Assembly: GCA_017462065.1 (NCBI GenBank)
Contig: JAFTRV010000051.1
Location: 1-37,783, forward strand
DNA: 37,783 nucleotides
Source of the DNA: Bacteroidaceae bacterium
GTDB lineage: Bacteria; Bacteroidota; Bacteroidia; Bacteroidales; Bacteroidaceae
Direction: 5' to 3'
The notes below the pieces were generated by a model. It had not been told where the DNA came from. It ran no database searches and saw only the letters and a program-made list of their open reading frames with translations. Positions 7,940 through 15,697 of the stretch are shown piece by piece (positions within the stretch are counted from its first letter, which is position 1; every line of letters begins with the position of its first letter). The position numbers and the translations under genes were made by a program.

Positions 7940-8287
7940 ATGAATATCGAAGACGCGCGCTTGTATTGCCTCGGGAAGAGAAACGCTACCGAGGATTTCC
8001 CTTTTGACGAAACGACCCTTGCTTTCAGAGTCGAGAACAAGATATTTGCAATAGTGGACCTTGAGAATGTCAAGTGGTTCTGCGTGAAGTGTGACGCTGA
8101 CTATGCAATAGAGCTGCGTGACAAGTACCCGCAGATTCTCCCGGCATGGCACATGAACAAACGCTATTGGAATCAGCTTGACATAGCCGCTCTTGACGAC
8201 GAACTGTTCTATTCGCTCATAGACCACTCCTATGAAGAGGTACTGAAGAAACTGCCAAAGAAAATCCGTTGCAATTATGGGCTCTAA
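7940..8287 (+). CDS. MmcQ/YjbR family protein
   Basis: A 115-residue protein with the features of the MmcQ/YjbR family: an N-terminal CLGKRNATEDFPF segment, a central beta region (FAIVDLENVKWFCVKC), the WHMNKRYWNQLDI motif and a C-terminal SYEEVLKKLPKK helix. The fold is CyaY-like and often described as DNA-binding, but no precise function is known. Its last 11 bp overlap birA, implying translational coupling. Confidence 0.9.
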   Translation: MNIEDARLYCLGKRNATEDFPFDETTLAFRVENKIFAIVDLENVKWFCVKCDADYAIELRDKYPQILPAWHMNKRYWNQLDIAALDDELFYSLIDHSYEEVLKKLPKKIRCNYGL

Positions 8288-9029
8288 TGTCTTTATAAAG
8301 ACTCTTGACAGCATTGACTCCACTAACCGTTATGTCCGTGATGAGGCCGCTTCGCTGTGGAATGAGGCCGGTGCGGCTAAGGTCGTGGCTCTCTCTGCCC
8401 TTAGCCAGACATCGGGCAGGGGGCAGCGGGGCAACGTGTGGTTGTCCGAGGGCGGCAAGAATCTCCTTCTCTCTATTCTTGTAAGGCCTTGTTGGCTGGG
8501 TGTCAAGGAGCAGTTCCTGCTTTCTCAGGCAATATCGTTGGCTCTGTTGCGTGCGATGGAGCATTACGGGCTGCATGCCGAGATAAAATGGCCGAACGAC
8601 ATATATGTCGGCAACAGGAAACTCGCAGGCGTGCTTGTCGAGCTTGACTGTATGTCGGGAACTGTCGAAAAGGCTGTGATAGGGGTTGGGCTTAATGTCA
8701 ATCAGTCCTCTTTCCCTGCGATGGACCGCATACCGGTCTCTATGGCGATGATTGGAGGCGGCGGCTACTCGGTCGATGATGTTCGTGACAAGTTGCTCGA
8801 ATCTTTTCTGTACTATTATGAAATTCTCGAAAGAGGCGAAAAGGCGTCGATAGAGAATGAGTATAAGAGGCATCTCAAAGGCTATATGCTCCCGATGTCC
8901 TACAATGACGGCAATTCGGTTTTTGAGGCGGCAGTGGTGGACGTGGAGCCATGCGGCAGGCTGTGCCTGAGAGATGCTGCGGGAACGCTCCGCTGCTATG
9001 GGTTCAAGGAGGTAGAGCTACTCCTTTGA
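8277..9029 (+). CDS. birA: Biotin--protein ligase (no repressor domain)
   Basis: Activates biotin to biotinyl-AMP and attaches it to carrier proteins such as the biotin subunits of carboxylases. The catalytic motifs are present: the GRGQRG loop (47-52) and KWPNDIYVGNRKLAGVLVE from residue 104, with the lysine that contacts the adenylate. The 250-residue protein begins directly at the catalytic domain (FIKTLDSIDSTN), so there is no N-terminal helix-turn-helix and it should not act as a repressor. The ATG lies inside the end of the preceding gene. The 3' end overlaps the convergent small membrane gene by 12 bp. Confidence 0.95.
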   Translation: MGSNVFIKTLDSIDSTNRYVRDEAASLWNEAGAAKVVALSALSQTSGRGQRGNVWLSEGGKNLLLSILVRPCWLGVKEQFLLSQAISLALLRAMEHYGLHAEIKWPNDIYVGNRKLAGVLVELDCMSGTVEKAVIGVGLNVNQSSFPAMDRIPVSMAMIGGGGYSVDDVRDKLLESFLYYYEILERGEKASIENEYKRHLKGYMLPMSYNDGNSVFEAAVVDVEPCGRLCLRDAAGTLRCYGFKEVELLL

Positions 9030-9251
9030 CTCTTTATTTCTGCTCATCTCCCTCTCACGCTCCTCGCTCAGCTTTTTACGGCGGCGGAGCAGAACCCATA
9101 ACAGGACAAGGATGCCGCACGACACGGCAATGGTCACCCATTTTTCGGTGTTTGACATTTCGTTGTTCTTGGGAAACAGATATATATACATTATCGATGT
9201 ATATATCGCAAGCACGGCTACCGTTATGTTGGGGTTCTTAAGAAATCTCAT
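9018..9251 (-). CDS. Small two-helix membrane protein
   Basis: A 77-residue protein with two hydrophobic segments (about 8-26 and 38-56), then a highly charged tail (RRRKKLSEEREREMSRNKESKE). I do not recognise a family. The charge pattern suggests both ends face the cytoplasm. Its coding end overlaps the last 12 bp of birA tail to tail. It diverges from pyrH with a 144-bp A/T-rich gap in which I see no convincing consensus promoter. Confidence 0.7.
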   Translation of the reverse strand: MRFLKNPNITVAVLAIYTSIMYIYLFPKNNEMSNTEKWVTIAVSCGILVLLWVLLRRRKKLSEEREREMSRNKESKE

Positions 9252-9395
9252 GGCGTTAGTTTTTGACGGCGCTAATTTAAGTATTTTTTCGCATGTAATG
9301 AATTTGCTTAACCTTTTACCTCAAAATATAGTATATTTTAAGATTTTGTTCTAATTTTACAAAGTTGTGACGATTAATTACTAAAACATACAGAT

Positions 9396-10106
9396 ATGGC
9401 AAAATTCAAACGTATTCTGCTGAAGCTCAGCGGAGAGAGCCTTATGGGCGAACAGGGTTACGGAATTGACGTAAAGCGTCTGAACGAGTATGCGGCCCAG
9501 ATAAAGGAGGTTGCGGAAATGGGCGTACAGATAGGAATTGTAATAGGAGGCGGCAATATTTTCCGTGGCCTGACAGGAGCGGGCAAGGGATTCGACCGTG
9601 TAAAGGGTGACCAGATGGGCATGATGGCGACTGTAATCAACAGCCTTGCCCTTAGTTCGGCTCTTGGAGCGGCCGGCGTTCCCAACAAGGTGCTTACTGC
9701 GATACGCATGGAGCCTGTCGGCGAGTTCTACACAAAATGGAAGGCAATAGACGCCATGAACGAAGGCAAAGTGGTCATAATGGCTGCCGGAACAGGAAGT
9801 CCTTATTTTACGACTGACACGGGCTCGTCATTGCGAGGCATAGAAATTGAGGCAGACGTGATGCTCAAGGGTACAAGAGTAGACGGCATTTATACGGCCG
9901 ACCCTGAAAAAGACCCGACAGCGACCAAGTTCAGCGATATCTCATACGACGAGGTTATAAGCCGAGGCCTTAAGGTCATGGATATAACAGCTACAGCGAT
10001 GTGCCGTGAGAACAATCTTCCTATCTACGTCTTTAATATGGACGTGGTCGGCAATCTCAAGAAGGTTATGAACGGAGAGGAAATAGGTACTTACGTTCAT
10101 CCATAA
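9396..10106 (+). CDS. pyrH: UMP kinase
   Basis: Phosphorylates UMP to UDP with ATP in pyrimidine nucleotide synthesis. The 236-residue length is standard for the hexameric bacterial enzyme of the amino-acid-kinase fold. The N-terminal KRILLKLSGESLMG (residues 5-18) is the phosphate-binding strand-loop. The glycine-rich VIGGGNIFRG follows near residue 50, and TDTGSSLRGIEIEADV and TRVDGIYTADPEKDP form the nucleotide sites. It is a single gene followed by a strong terminator hairpin. Confidence 0.96.
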   Translation: MAKFKRILLKLSGESLMGEQGYGIDVKRLNEYAAQIKEVAEMGVQIGIVIGGGNIFRGLTGAGKGFDRVKGDQMGMMATVINSLALSSALGAAGVPNKVLTAIRMEPVGEFYTKWKAIDAMNEGKVVIMAAGTGSPYFTTDTGSSLRGIEIEADVMLKGTRVDGIYTADPEKDPTATKFSDISYDEVISRGLKVMDITATAMCRENNLPIYVFNMDVVGNLKKVMNGEEIGTYVHP

Positions 10107-10116
10107 CGTATTATTC

Positions 10117-10166
10117 ATATAAAAAGCGTAGCGGAAACATTTTGTGTTCCGCTACGCTTTTTATAT
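10117..10166. terminator. Bidirectional terminator, pyrH / beta-helix protein
   Basis: Arms 10117-10139 and 10145-10166 pair over about 22 bp with one bulged base, around GCGTAGCGGAA and its complement. T- and A-tracts on either side make it usable in both directions. It separates pyrH (+) from the five-gene operon ending at 10181 (-). Confidence 0.8.
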
Positions 10167-10180
10167 GGGGGTTGTTGCTC

Positions 10181-11845
10181 TTATTCAGCCTCTTTAATCA
10201 TTAGCCAGCCTCCTTTTTGCGTCGCTCCGTTCTTGAATGCCGTAGCGTTTTGGCTAATAGCGTGCAGTATTCCGTTCGTAAGGTTCGCATTGGTGGTTGA
10301 AACGGCATAGCTGTATGCGCTAAGCACTGTTCTGCCGCCAGTGACAATCAGGTTGTCCGCATCTACGGCAACGCTCTTGCTGTCGTCGTCGTCTGCCCCG
10401 TTGAAGTTCTCGGCCTCTGACAGTAATGTAGCTTCGCCGCCCTTTATCATCGCAATCTTGCAGTTCAGGCCCTTGGCTCCCTTGCCGCTGCACTTCATGG
10501 CTATCGTGCCGTTGTTTAAGGTGAAGTTGCCCTCGCACTTGATGCCGCCAGCCGATGTGGTGTCGTTCAGCACTGTACCTTCGCAGAAGCCTGTGACTTT
10601 TCCGTTGTTGAACGTGATGCTCTTGTCGCAGTTGATAACTTTAGAGCCGTTGCCTTTTACGGTTCCGTGGACAATGCCGCCGTTCTGCACGAACTCTCCG
10701 TTCGTCTTTATGCCCGAACTCTTGTCGCCTGTAGTGGTGAACTCGACATATCCTCCGTTGATTGTGGCTTTAGGAACAATGAGAGGGTCGGGCTCTGTGG
10801 CTTCATATACGGCTTTAATAGCCTCTCCGCCCGATATTATAGTTGTCTTTCCTGCATCGATTATCACTTCGCCTTTGCCGCAGTCAATGCCGTCGTTAGC
10901 TGCGGTTATATTAATGACCGGAGCATGTTCTGCCGTGCGGCTTATCATTAGCTTGTCGTTCGTGTGGAAGCCGTCCTTCGCAGCGTTCTTTATGTTAATG
11001 TTGCCACTGCGTATTCTAATATAGTCGTCGCTGCATATGCCATGCCCTCCGAGGCTGGTAACGTTAAGCGTTCCCGTACCGTCGAATATGAGCTGTCCTT
11101 CGCTGAAAAGCGTTCCTTTCTGGTCCTCGTATGTTATTCCGTCGCTGCTCAATACCGGGGCATTGTATGTGGCGCCGTCGCATAGGCTGTTTGTGCTTCC
11201 CTCTTCGACAGTTAAGTATACAGTCTTTCCCGTCTGTATGTTTATGGCCGGGCCTGCACTGTTCGTAAGGTCAAGCCCGCATAGCACGAGCTGGAACTTC
11301 TTGGGACTGTATATCTTAAGCGAGCCGTTGCCGCTCTTTCCCGAAACTACATATGCCGTTTTTCCTTTCGTTCCTGTAATGACAAGGTGCGCTCCATCCT
11401 TAGTATATGTAACTACGCTGGTGTTTCCGCTGACAGCGACATCGTTCTCCGTGAACTGTATGTCTATTACATAAGAAACCGTAAAGTTCTCGACAAAGTC
11501 TCCCGATTCGTCTATCAGTTCGTCTGTGATAATGGTCTCAGTTACCTCGTTGTAGCTCTTCTTGTCGTTGCTGTCGAACGAAACAGTGGGAGCGAGGCTG
11601 TATTCAAGCTTCTCCTGCTTGTTGCCGGTCTTGGATATATCCTCGACCTTGTCCGTGTGGAAACTATGCCTCTCGCCCTCGTTCATGGAAAGGGTGACAA
11701 TCTTCTTCGCTTCGTCGAAGGTAATCTCGCTGACCGCTTTTGTGTCAAGCGGCAGGGTAGTGCCGTCCGTGTTGTTCACGTTTATTACCTGTGCTTGCAG
11801 GCCGGCTGCTACCAGCAGCATTGTCGCAAATGTATATCGTCTCAT
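10181..11845 (-). CDS. Exported beta-helix carbohydrate-binding-type protein
   Basis: A 554-residue protein with a signal peptide (MRRYTFATMLLVAAGLQAQ). Residues 20-75 contain a short beta-rich segment. From about residue 140 the sequence resembles the Cthe_2159 (PF14262, DUF4353) carbohydrate-binding family: repeated rungs such as GGHGICSDDYIRIRSGNI, AAKDGFHTNDKLMI, AANDGIDCGKGEVIIDAG and SGGEAIKAVY, which fit a right-handed beta-helix with bound metal at the Asp/Asn turns. Some family members bind acidic polysaccharides. The ligand here is unknown. It has no C-terminal T9SS tail, but its ATG overlaps by 4 nt the stop of a gene that encodes one. It is the last gene of the VTC operon. Confidence 0.85.
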   Translation of the reverse strand: MRRYTFATMLLVAAGLQAQVINVNNTDGTTLPLDTKAVSEITFDEAKKIVTLSMNEGERHSFHTDKVEDISKTGNKQEKLEYSLAPTVSFDSNDKKSYNEVTETIITDELIDESGDFVENFTVSYVIDIQFTENDVAVSGNTSVVTYTKDGAHLVITGTKGKTAYVVSGKSGNGSLKIYSPKKFQLVLCGLDLTNSAGPAINIQTGKTVYLTVEEGSTNSLCDGATYNAPVLSSDGITYEDQKGTLFSEGQLIFDGTGTLNVTSLGGHGICSDDYIRIRSGNINIKNAAKDGFHTNDKLMISRTAEHAPVINITAANDGIDCGKGEVIIDAGKTTIISGGEAIKAVYEATEPDPLIVPKATINGGYVEFTTTGDKSSGIKTNGEFVQNGGIVHGTVKGNGSKVINCDKSITFNNGKVTGFCEGTVLNDTTSAGGIKCEGNFTLNNGTIAMKCSGKGAKGLNCKIAMIKGGEATLLSEAENFNGADDDDSKSVAVDADNLIVTGGRTVLSAYSYAVSTTNANLTNGILHAISQNATAFKNGATQKGGWLMIKEAE

Positions 11846-12297
11846 CTCTTTACAAATTTAGCGGTGCGGTCATCAACTTTTATTATATATATGCCTTTGG
11901 GCAGTTGAGCGATGCTTGCTACGCCGTTGTCGGCCTTTTGGCGCGTGCATATGACTTCTGTGCCAATGATGTCGTATACGGCAATCGTAATTCCCGCTCT
12001 GCAGTTCACGGCTATCGCATCGTTCGAAACGTAGGCAATAAGTTTTTCTGCTTCAAGCTCAAGATTGTCGATATTGCTGTAATCGCCGAAGTGTATTCTG
12101 CTTATCTCGCTCATGGCGGCAGAGAGTGTGGTGCCGTCGGCTTTGGTTATATTTACGGTCACGTCATCGAATGTTATCTTTTCAAATTCGCTGAATTCAA
12201 TGGTTTCGCTGATGCTTCCTTTTTCCACAATCATCTGTTGCGCCATAGCCGGTATGGCTGCGGCTAAGAATAAAATAATCGTGTAGAATTTTTTCAT
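11842..12297 (-). CDS. Small exported protein with T9SS-type tail
   Basis: A 151-residue protein with a signal peptide (MKKFYTIILFLAAAIPAMAQ). A roughly 50-residue beta segment follows (FEKITFDDVTVNITKADGTT, then SEISRIHFGD). The C-terminal ~80 residues match the type IX secretion type A sorting domain: IAVYDIIGTEV, then LPKGIYIIKVDDRTAKFVKR at the very end. It should be exported across the outer membrane and possibly anchored to surface LPS. Almost no passenger domain is present, so it may be an adaptor or surface anchor for a partner. The neighbouring beta-helix protein is the obvious candidate, because their genes overlap by 4 nt. The partner role is inference. Confidence 0.8.
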   Translation of the reverse strand: MKKFYTIILFLAAAIPAMAQQMIVEKGSISETIEFSEFEKITFDDVTVNITKADGTTLSAAMSEISRIHFGDYSNIDNLELEAEKLIAYVSNDAIAVNCRAGITIAVYDIIGTEVICTRQKADNGVASIAQLPKGIYIIKVDDRTAKFVKR

Positions 12298-12308
12298 ATA
12301 TTCCCTTT

Positions 12309-13148
12309 TTAAATGTCTAATGAATATTCGACGCCGACTGCATGTCCGCTCGGCTCGTCATCGTCGCTCTTGTCCTGGTAGAGGTAATAGAGCGAAATGG
12401 AGTTCTTCTTGTTTATTTTCCAGGTGCCGCCTGCACGGTAACGGAGCTTGTCGTACCCTTTCCATTTGTCGAGGCGTGTATAAAGCTCTACCGATGCGAA
12501 AGGCGTAATCTTGCACTTCGGGATGTCGTACTTCACCTGCAGGCGCGAGCGGAGCGAGAGGTCGTTCTTGGCGTTCTTGAACTCACGGTCTACGGTTACC
12601 TTTTCTTTCCATTCCCCTTTATATCCGCCTTCTCTCTCGTAACGTACTTTCTTCTCGTCAATAGTCGCCGAGCCGGTATGCGTGTACTGAAGACGCTCGC
12701 GCAACGAAATTTCGAAACGTCCTATCTTGTATTCTCCGCTGATTGTGGCATATACCCTGTTGCGTATAGTCCAATAGTCGGCGTCAATGTTCTTGTTGTA
12801 ATATCCGAGCTCGGCGTCAATCTCCTCCTTGATGCTCGTTTCGCTCATTTTGTGCCCGTAAATGAAGCTATAACCGACATTAGCCTTAACCCACTTGATT
12901 ATTTTGTAGTCAATTTTAGCGCCTATCGCAATACGCTCGGCGTCTTTGACAGCCTTTATCGTACGCACTTCGGCGTCGATAACGAACTTGGTGTTCTTGG
13001 TGGCTTTCTTCGAGAACTCGGCTGTTGCCCAAATTCCGAATTCGTCACCTCTGTCCTGCGCGTCAATGGTGCTGAACGACGTGCATGCGAGCGTGGCCGC
13101 AAGCATTATTGCAGCCAGGCGGCTTTTAGTTCTTGAGTTTGTATTCAT
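12309..13148 (-). CDS. DUF2490 outer-membrane beta-barrel protein
   Basis: A 279-residue protein with a signal peptide ending near IDAQ (about residue 31). A series of alternating amphipathic strands follows, such as EFGIWATAEFSKKAT, KFVIDAEVRTI, KWVKANVGYSFIYGHK, YRAGGTWKINKKNSISLYYLYQ, and a terminal AVGVEYSLDI. This pattern and the layout match DUF2490, predicted outer-membrane barrels of unknown function. The start overlaps the end of the DUF4956 gene by 23 bp, which strongly suggests translational coupling. It could be the outer-membrane component of the operon's putative export or assembly path. Confidence 0.85.
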   Translation of the reverse strand: MNTNSRTKSRLAAIMLAATLACTSFSTIDAQDRGDEFGIWATAEFSKKATKNTKFVIDAEVRTIKAVKDAERIAIGAKIDYKIIKWVKANVGYSFIYGHKMSETSIKEEIDAELGYYNKNIDADYWTIRNRVYATISGEYKIGRFEISLRERLQYTHTGSATIDEKKVRYEREGGYKGEWKEKVTVDREFKNAKNDLSLRSRLQVKYDIPKCKITPFASVELYTRLDKWKGYDKLRYRAGGTWKINKKNSISLYYLYQDKSDDDEPSGHAVGVEYSLDI

Positions 13149-13983
13149 CTACCGGAGCTTTTAATGTTGTGTCTACCGAATTGTTCGACTGACCGCTTTT
13201 GTAATACATCTTTACTATAGCCGCATCCTTTAGGAAGTCTATGCTGCCTACCTCAACCTTTTCAATCTTAAGGCCTGTACGCTTTTCAAGGTCTGCAATA
13301 AGTTCTTCTCTCTTGTCGGTCGCAATAAGGTTTATGTTGTCATATTTGATTACTTTGTATGAATAGTGGCTTATTAGGAGCTTGCTTTCGCATATCCAAA
13401 TGGATATAATGAACAACAAATTTATTATAAGCACCTCGCCGTAGCTCAGCTCGCTGACAGTAAGGCCGTTTATCGCACTTATCGCTATTATGATGAAAAG
13501 GTATGTCATCTCTCGTATCGCAACCTGCTCGGTACGGTATCTGATGATGCTGAATATGGCGAATAGTCCCAGAGCTATGCCCGCTTTCAGCTTCACGTCG
13601 CCAAGCACGTATATGAGCATGAATGTGCTTATGGCTATAAGAATGTATGTGAAGAAGAACTCTCCACGTTTGCATTTTGGATAGTATAGCCCACGCACGA
13701 CAATCATTATGGCGATGAGGTTTATCAGGAATGCGATTAAAAGGTCTCTGACGTGCGGCACGTCTATGAACTTGTTGTCGCTTATTCTCTTCTCCTTAAT
13801 GCCGATGGACATCTTCTCTTCTTTGAAGTCATCGTCTACGTCAATGTTGTAGCTGTTGTCAAGGACTTCCGTTATTATAGCATTCTCCGCTCCCGCTGTT
13901 ACCGATGCGTAGCTTTGCGCATTCGCTTGTGTATTTATTCCTAAACTAAGGAAAAAAAACAAAAGTGCTGTTATTATTCTCAT
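13126..13983 (-). CDS. DUF4956 inner-membrane protein
   Basis: The ATG at 13983 gives 285 residues with a signal peptide (MRIITALLFFFLSLGINTQANAQ). A TTG three codons upstream is less likely. After a charged region facing the periplasm come five hydrophobic segments: RDLLIAFLINLIAIMIVV, FFFTYILIAISTFMLIYVL, LKAGIALGLFAIFSIIRYR, EMTYLFIIIAISAING and EVLIINLLFIISIWI. A soluble C-terminal domain of about 90 residues (ELIADLEKRTGLKIEKVEVG) follows. This is the DUF4956 family, which often neighbours VTC-domain genes. It begins 10 nt after the VTC stop. It could be a membrane partner or channel for the VTC enzyme; this is inference. Confidence 0.87.
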   Translation of the reverse strand: MRIITALLFFFLSLGINTQANAQSYASVTAGAENAIITEVLDNSYNIDVDDDFKEEKMSIGIKEKRISDNKFIDVPHVRDLLIAFLINLIAIMIVVRGLYYPKCKRGEFFFTYILIAISTFMLIYVLGDVKLKAGIALGLFAIFSIIRYRTEQVAIREMTYLFIIIAISAINGLTVSELSYGEVLIINLLFIISIWICESKLLISHYSYKVIKYDNINLIATDKREELIADLEKRTGLKIEKVEVGSIDFLKDAAIVKMYYKSGQSNNSVDTTLKAPVDEYKLKN

Positions 13984-13993
13984 GTCTGTCAAT

Positions 13994-14761
13994 TTATAGT
14001 TTGTATTCCATTTTATTTATCATTACAAGTCGCTCTTTGAAGTTATTGCGTTTCAGCGTTTTGTTCGTCAGAGCGCTGCCTATGCAGTATTTGCTGAATC
14101 CGGAACGCTTGATGCGCAGCTCCCTTAGGATGTCCAAAGCCGGCGAGGGTACGTTGCCGTCACGTTTCAGCTCAATGATTGCTACTCTGTCCAGCCTGTC
14201 GTGCCCGTCGCTCTTTATGTGGTGAAATCTAAGGTTGAAGTCAATAGTGAGTCGTTCGGTCTTAGCGTAGTTCACTAATGTTATGCGGTTGAACCAGTTC
14301 TCGATGACAGGCGCTATCTCATTAATATCGTACCATGCGTGCTTCTCCATGAATGGTATAATGCTCTCCTGTTCTTCGCCGACAGTGTCGTGCCCTTGAA
14401 TGGCTATTCTTTTTTTCTTGGTGCGTCCGTGATTGTTCTTGTTCTTTATCTCAAAGAATGTATCCTCGCTGTCGAGGTAGGTTCTTACCCTTATCTTCTC
14501 ACGTGTAGTCCTGCCGCAATGGTGCATGTTGTACATCTGGTAGTCCTCGGTGTCGAAGTAGGTCGTGTGGTATGATGCGATGCGTTTCCCGTTGATGTCT
14601 TGGATAAAGTACTTGCCGCGTACGGCAACGAGAAATGCGTGCAACTGCTCGGCGGTTGCAACGAATTTCGTGTCGGTGCGGTTCATCAGTTTGATGCCCG
14701 ACATCTCCTTTAGAGTTATTGGAGGCAGCAATTGTGCCTTTTCTGCTATGCCGTTGTCCAT
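13994..14761 (-). CDS. VTC-type polyphosphate polymerase domain protein
   Basis: A 255-residue cytosolic protein consisting of a VTC/triphosphate-tunnel domain alone. Tunnel-type residues are visible: Lys32 (RTDTKF), YFDT (68-71), Arg91 and Arg93 (KIRVRTY), Glu104 and Lys106 (FFEIKNK), Lys115-Arg118 (TKKKR), Arg170 (RLTIDF), Glu197 and Lys199 (IIELKR) and Lys224 (FSKYCIG). In yeast Vtc4 the equivalent basic residues hold the growing polyphosphate, and a Glu binds metal. There is no SPX domain or membrane segment. I chose the ATG at 14761 because a -7 box at 14828-14821 leaves the upstream ATG (14806) almost at the transcription start. It is first in the five-gene operon. Substrate and product are unproven. 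Confidence 0.87.
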   Translation of the reverse strand: MDNGIAEKAQLLPPITLKEMSGIKLMNRTDTKFVATAEQLHAFLVAVRGKYFIQDINGKRIASYHTTYFDTEDYQMYNMHHCGRTTREKIRVRTYLDSEDTFFEIKNKNNHGRTKKKRIAIQGHDTVGEEQESIIPFMEKHAWYDINEIAPVIENWFNRITLVNYAKTERLTIDFNLRFHHIKSDGHDRLDRVAIIELKRDGNVPSPALDILRELRIKRSGFSKYCIGSALTNKTLKRNNFKERLVMINKMEYKL

Positions 14762-14820
14762 ATGCGTCTCATGTTGTTGGTGCAATGATGTGCCGGCAGG
14801 CGGCATTGCCGTGTTTGTTG

Positions 14821-14828
14821 CAAAGATA
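14821..14828 (-). promoter_or_regulatory. -7 box of the VTC operon
   Basis: Minus-strand TATCTTTG at 14828-14821 matches TAnnTTTG exactly. No clear -33 TTG lies 19-21 nt upstream, where the sequence is A/T-rich. It is the only good promoter-like site before the five-gene operon. Confidence 0.45.
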
Positions 14829-14912
14829 GGGAAAAGATTTATAAATAAAATAAATCCCCTCTTAATTATATAAACTTTAATAATTTATATATAAAACAGG
14901 CTTTTTGATATG

Positions 14913-14943
14913 TTGCTATTGCATTCTATTTTTATTATCTTCG
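14913..14943 (+). promoter_or_regulatory. Promoter of the HD-domain gene
   Basis: TTG (14913-14915), 20 nt, then TATCTTCG (14936-14943), about 45 bp before the ATG and divergent from the VTC operon promoter. Confidence 0.55.
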
Positions 14944-14987
14944 TGAAATAAATAGAGTAATATAATTAATAATGTAAAATATTTTCA

Positions 14988-15527
14988 ATGGATGCGAATG
15001 AGATAATCGACCGTTACTACCCTTGCGGCAGCGAACTGAGGAATATATATATGGCGCACGCCGAAAAGGTAACAGAGCTTGCTCTTGAGCTTGCCGCCAG
15101 GCATCCCGAACTTAATATGGATATGCAGTTCATAAAGGAGGCTGCAATGCTTCACGATATCGGTATTTTTCTCACCGACGCTCCTCGCATATTCTGCTAC
15201 GGCAAGGAGCATTACCTGTGTCACGGGTATCTTGGCGCAGAACTGTTGCGTTCTTTGGGGTATGAACGCCATGCGAGAGTCTGCGAGCGTCATACAGGAA
15301 CGGGAATCCTAAAGTCGCAGATTAAGGCTAACGGCTGGAACTTGCCGGCAAGGGATTTCCTGCCCGAAACGCTTGAGGAGCAGCTCATCTGCTTTGCCGA
15401 CAAATTCTACTCAAAAACCAAGCATCTGTATGTTCCAAGAACGTTGGAGCAGGTTGTGGAAAGCATGCGGAAAATCTCGGAGGAATCGGCCGAAAAGGTG
15501 AAATATTGGGCGACGCTTTTCATGTAA
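14988..15527 (+). CDS. HD-domain phosphohydrolase-like protein
   Basis: A 179-residue HD-superfamily protein. The metal ligands visible are His24 (YMAHAEKV), His56-Asp57 (AAMLHDIG), His79 (YLCHGYLG) and His102 (CERHTGTG), with a late Asp in CFADKFYSKTKHL. This is the HDIG-like layout of small metal-dependent phosphohydrolases. The substrate, probably a nucleotide or phosphate ester, cannot be read from the sequence. It is a single gene followed at once by an intrinsic terminator. Confidence 0.88.
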   Translation: MDANEIIDRYYPCGSELRNIYMAHAEKVTELALELAARHPELNMDMQFIKEAAMLHDIGIFLTDAPRIFCYGKEHYLCHGYLGAELLRSLGYERHARVCERHTGTGILKSQIKANGWNLPARDFLPETLEEQLICFADKFYSKTKHLYVPRTLEQVVESMRKISEESAEKVKYWATLFM

Positions 15528-15543
15528 TTGAATAATTGTTGTT

Positions 15544-15572
15544 AAAGAGCACTCTTTTAGAGTGCTTTTTTA
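15544..15572 (+). terminator. Intrinsic terminator of the HD-domain gene
   Basis: AGCACTCT (15548-15555), a short loop, then AGAGTGCT (15559-15566) followed by a run of T. This is a compact rho-independent terminator 20 bp after the stop codon. Confidence 0.8.
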
Positions 15573-15605
15573 TCTTAAATTCAGAAAAATAGTCCTTTAT
15601 TTTAC

Positions 15606-15613
15606 TATTTTTG
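15606..15613 (+). promoter_or_regulatory. -7 box upstream of lptD
   Basis: TATTTTTG at 15606-15613 matches TAnnTTTG. No clear -33 TTG is present at the expected distance. It would start transcription about 90 nt before the lptD ATG, just inside the structured element that follows. Confidence 0.45.
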
Positions 15614-15697
15614 CAACTTGCGAATATTATGTGGCTCCGTATGGGAATTAAGTTCGCTTAATTCAAGTCGTGCTCCATGTGCCCGCAAGTTGTTTTT
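15614..15697 (+). ncRNA. Candidate structured leader or small RNA before lptD
   Basis: CAACTTGCG (15614-15622) pairs perfectly with CGCAAGTTG (15684-15692), which is followed by TTTTT. Inside, 15638-15644 pairs with 15675-15681 (with two G-U pairs). GAATTAAG-TTCG-CTTAATTC (15645-15664) forms a perfect stem with a UUCG loop. It has a -7 box immediately upstream and a U-tract at its end. It therefore looks like either a short independent RNA or a terminator-type attenuator in the lptD leader. No known RNA family was recognised. The outer stem's 5' arm may lie partly before the transcription start, which weakens the case. Confidence 0.35.

Noticed and set aside
7490-8323. 277-residue minus-strand frame opposite yraN and the YjbR-like gene
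   Set aside because: Both plus-strand genes are family-supported with a promoter. The antisense frame has no recognisable motif.
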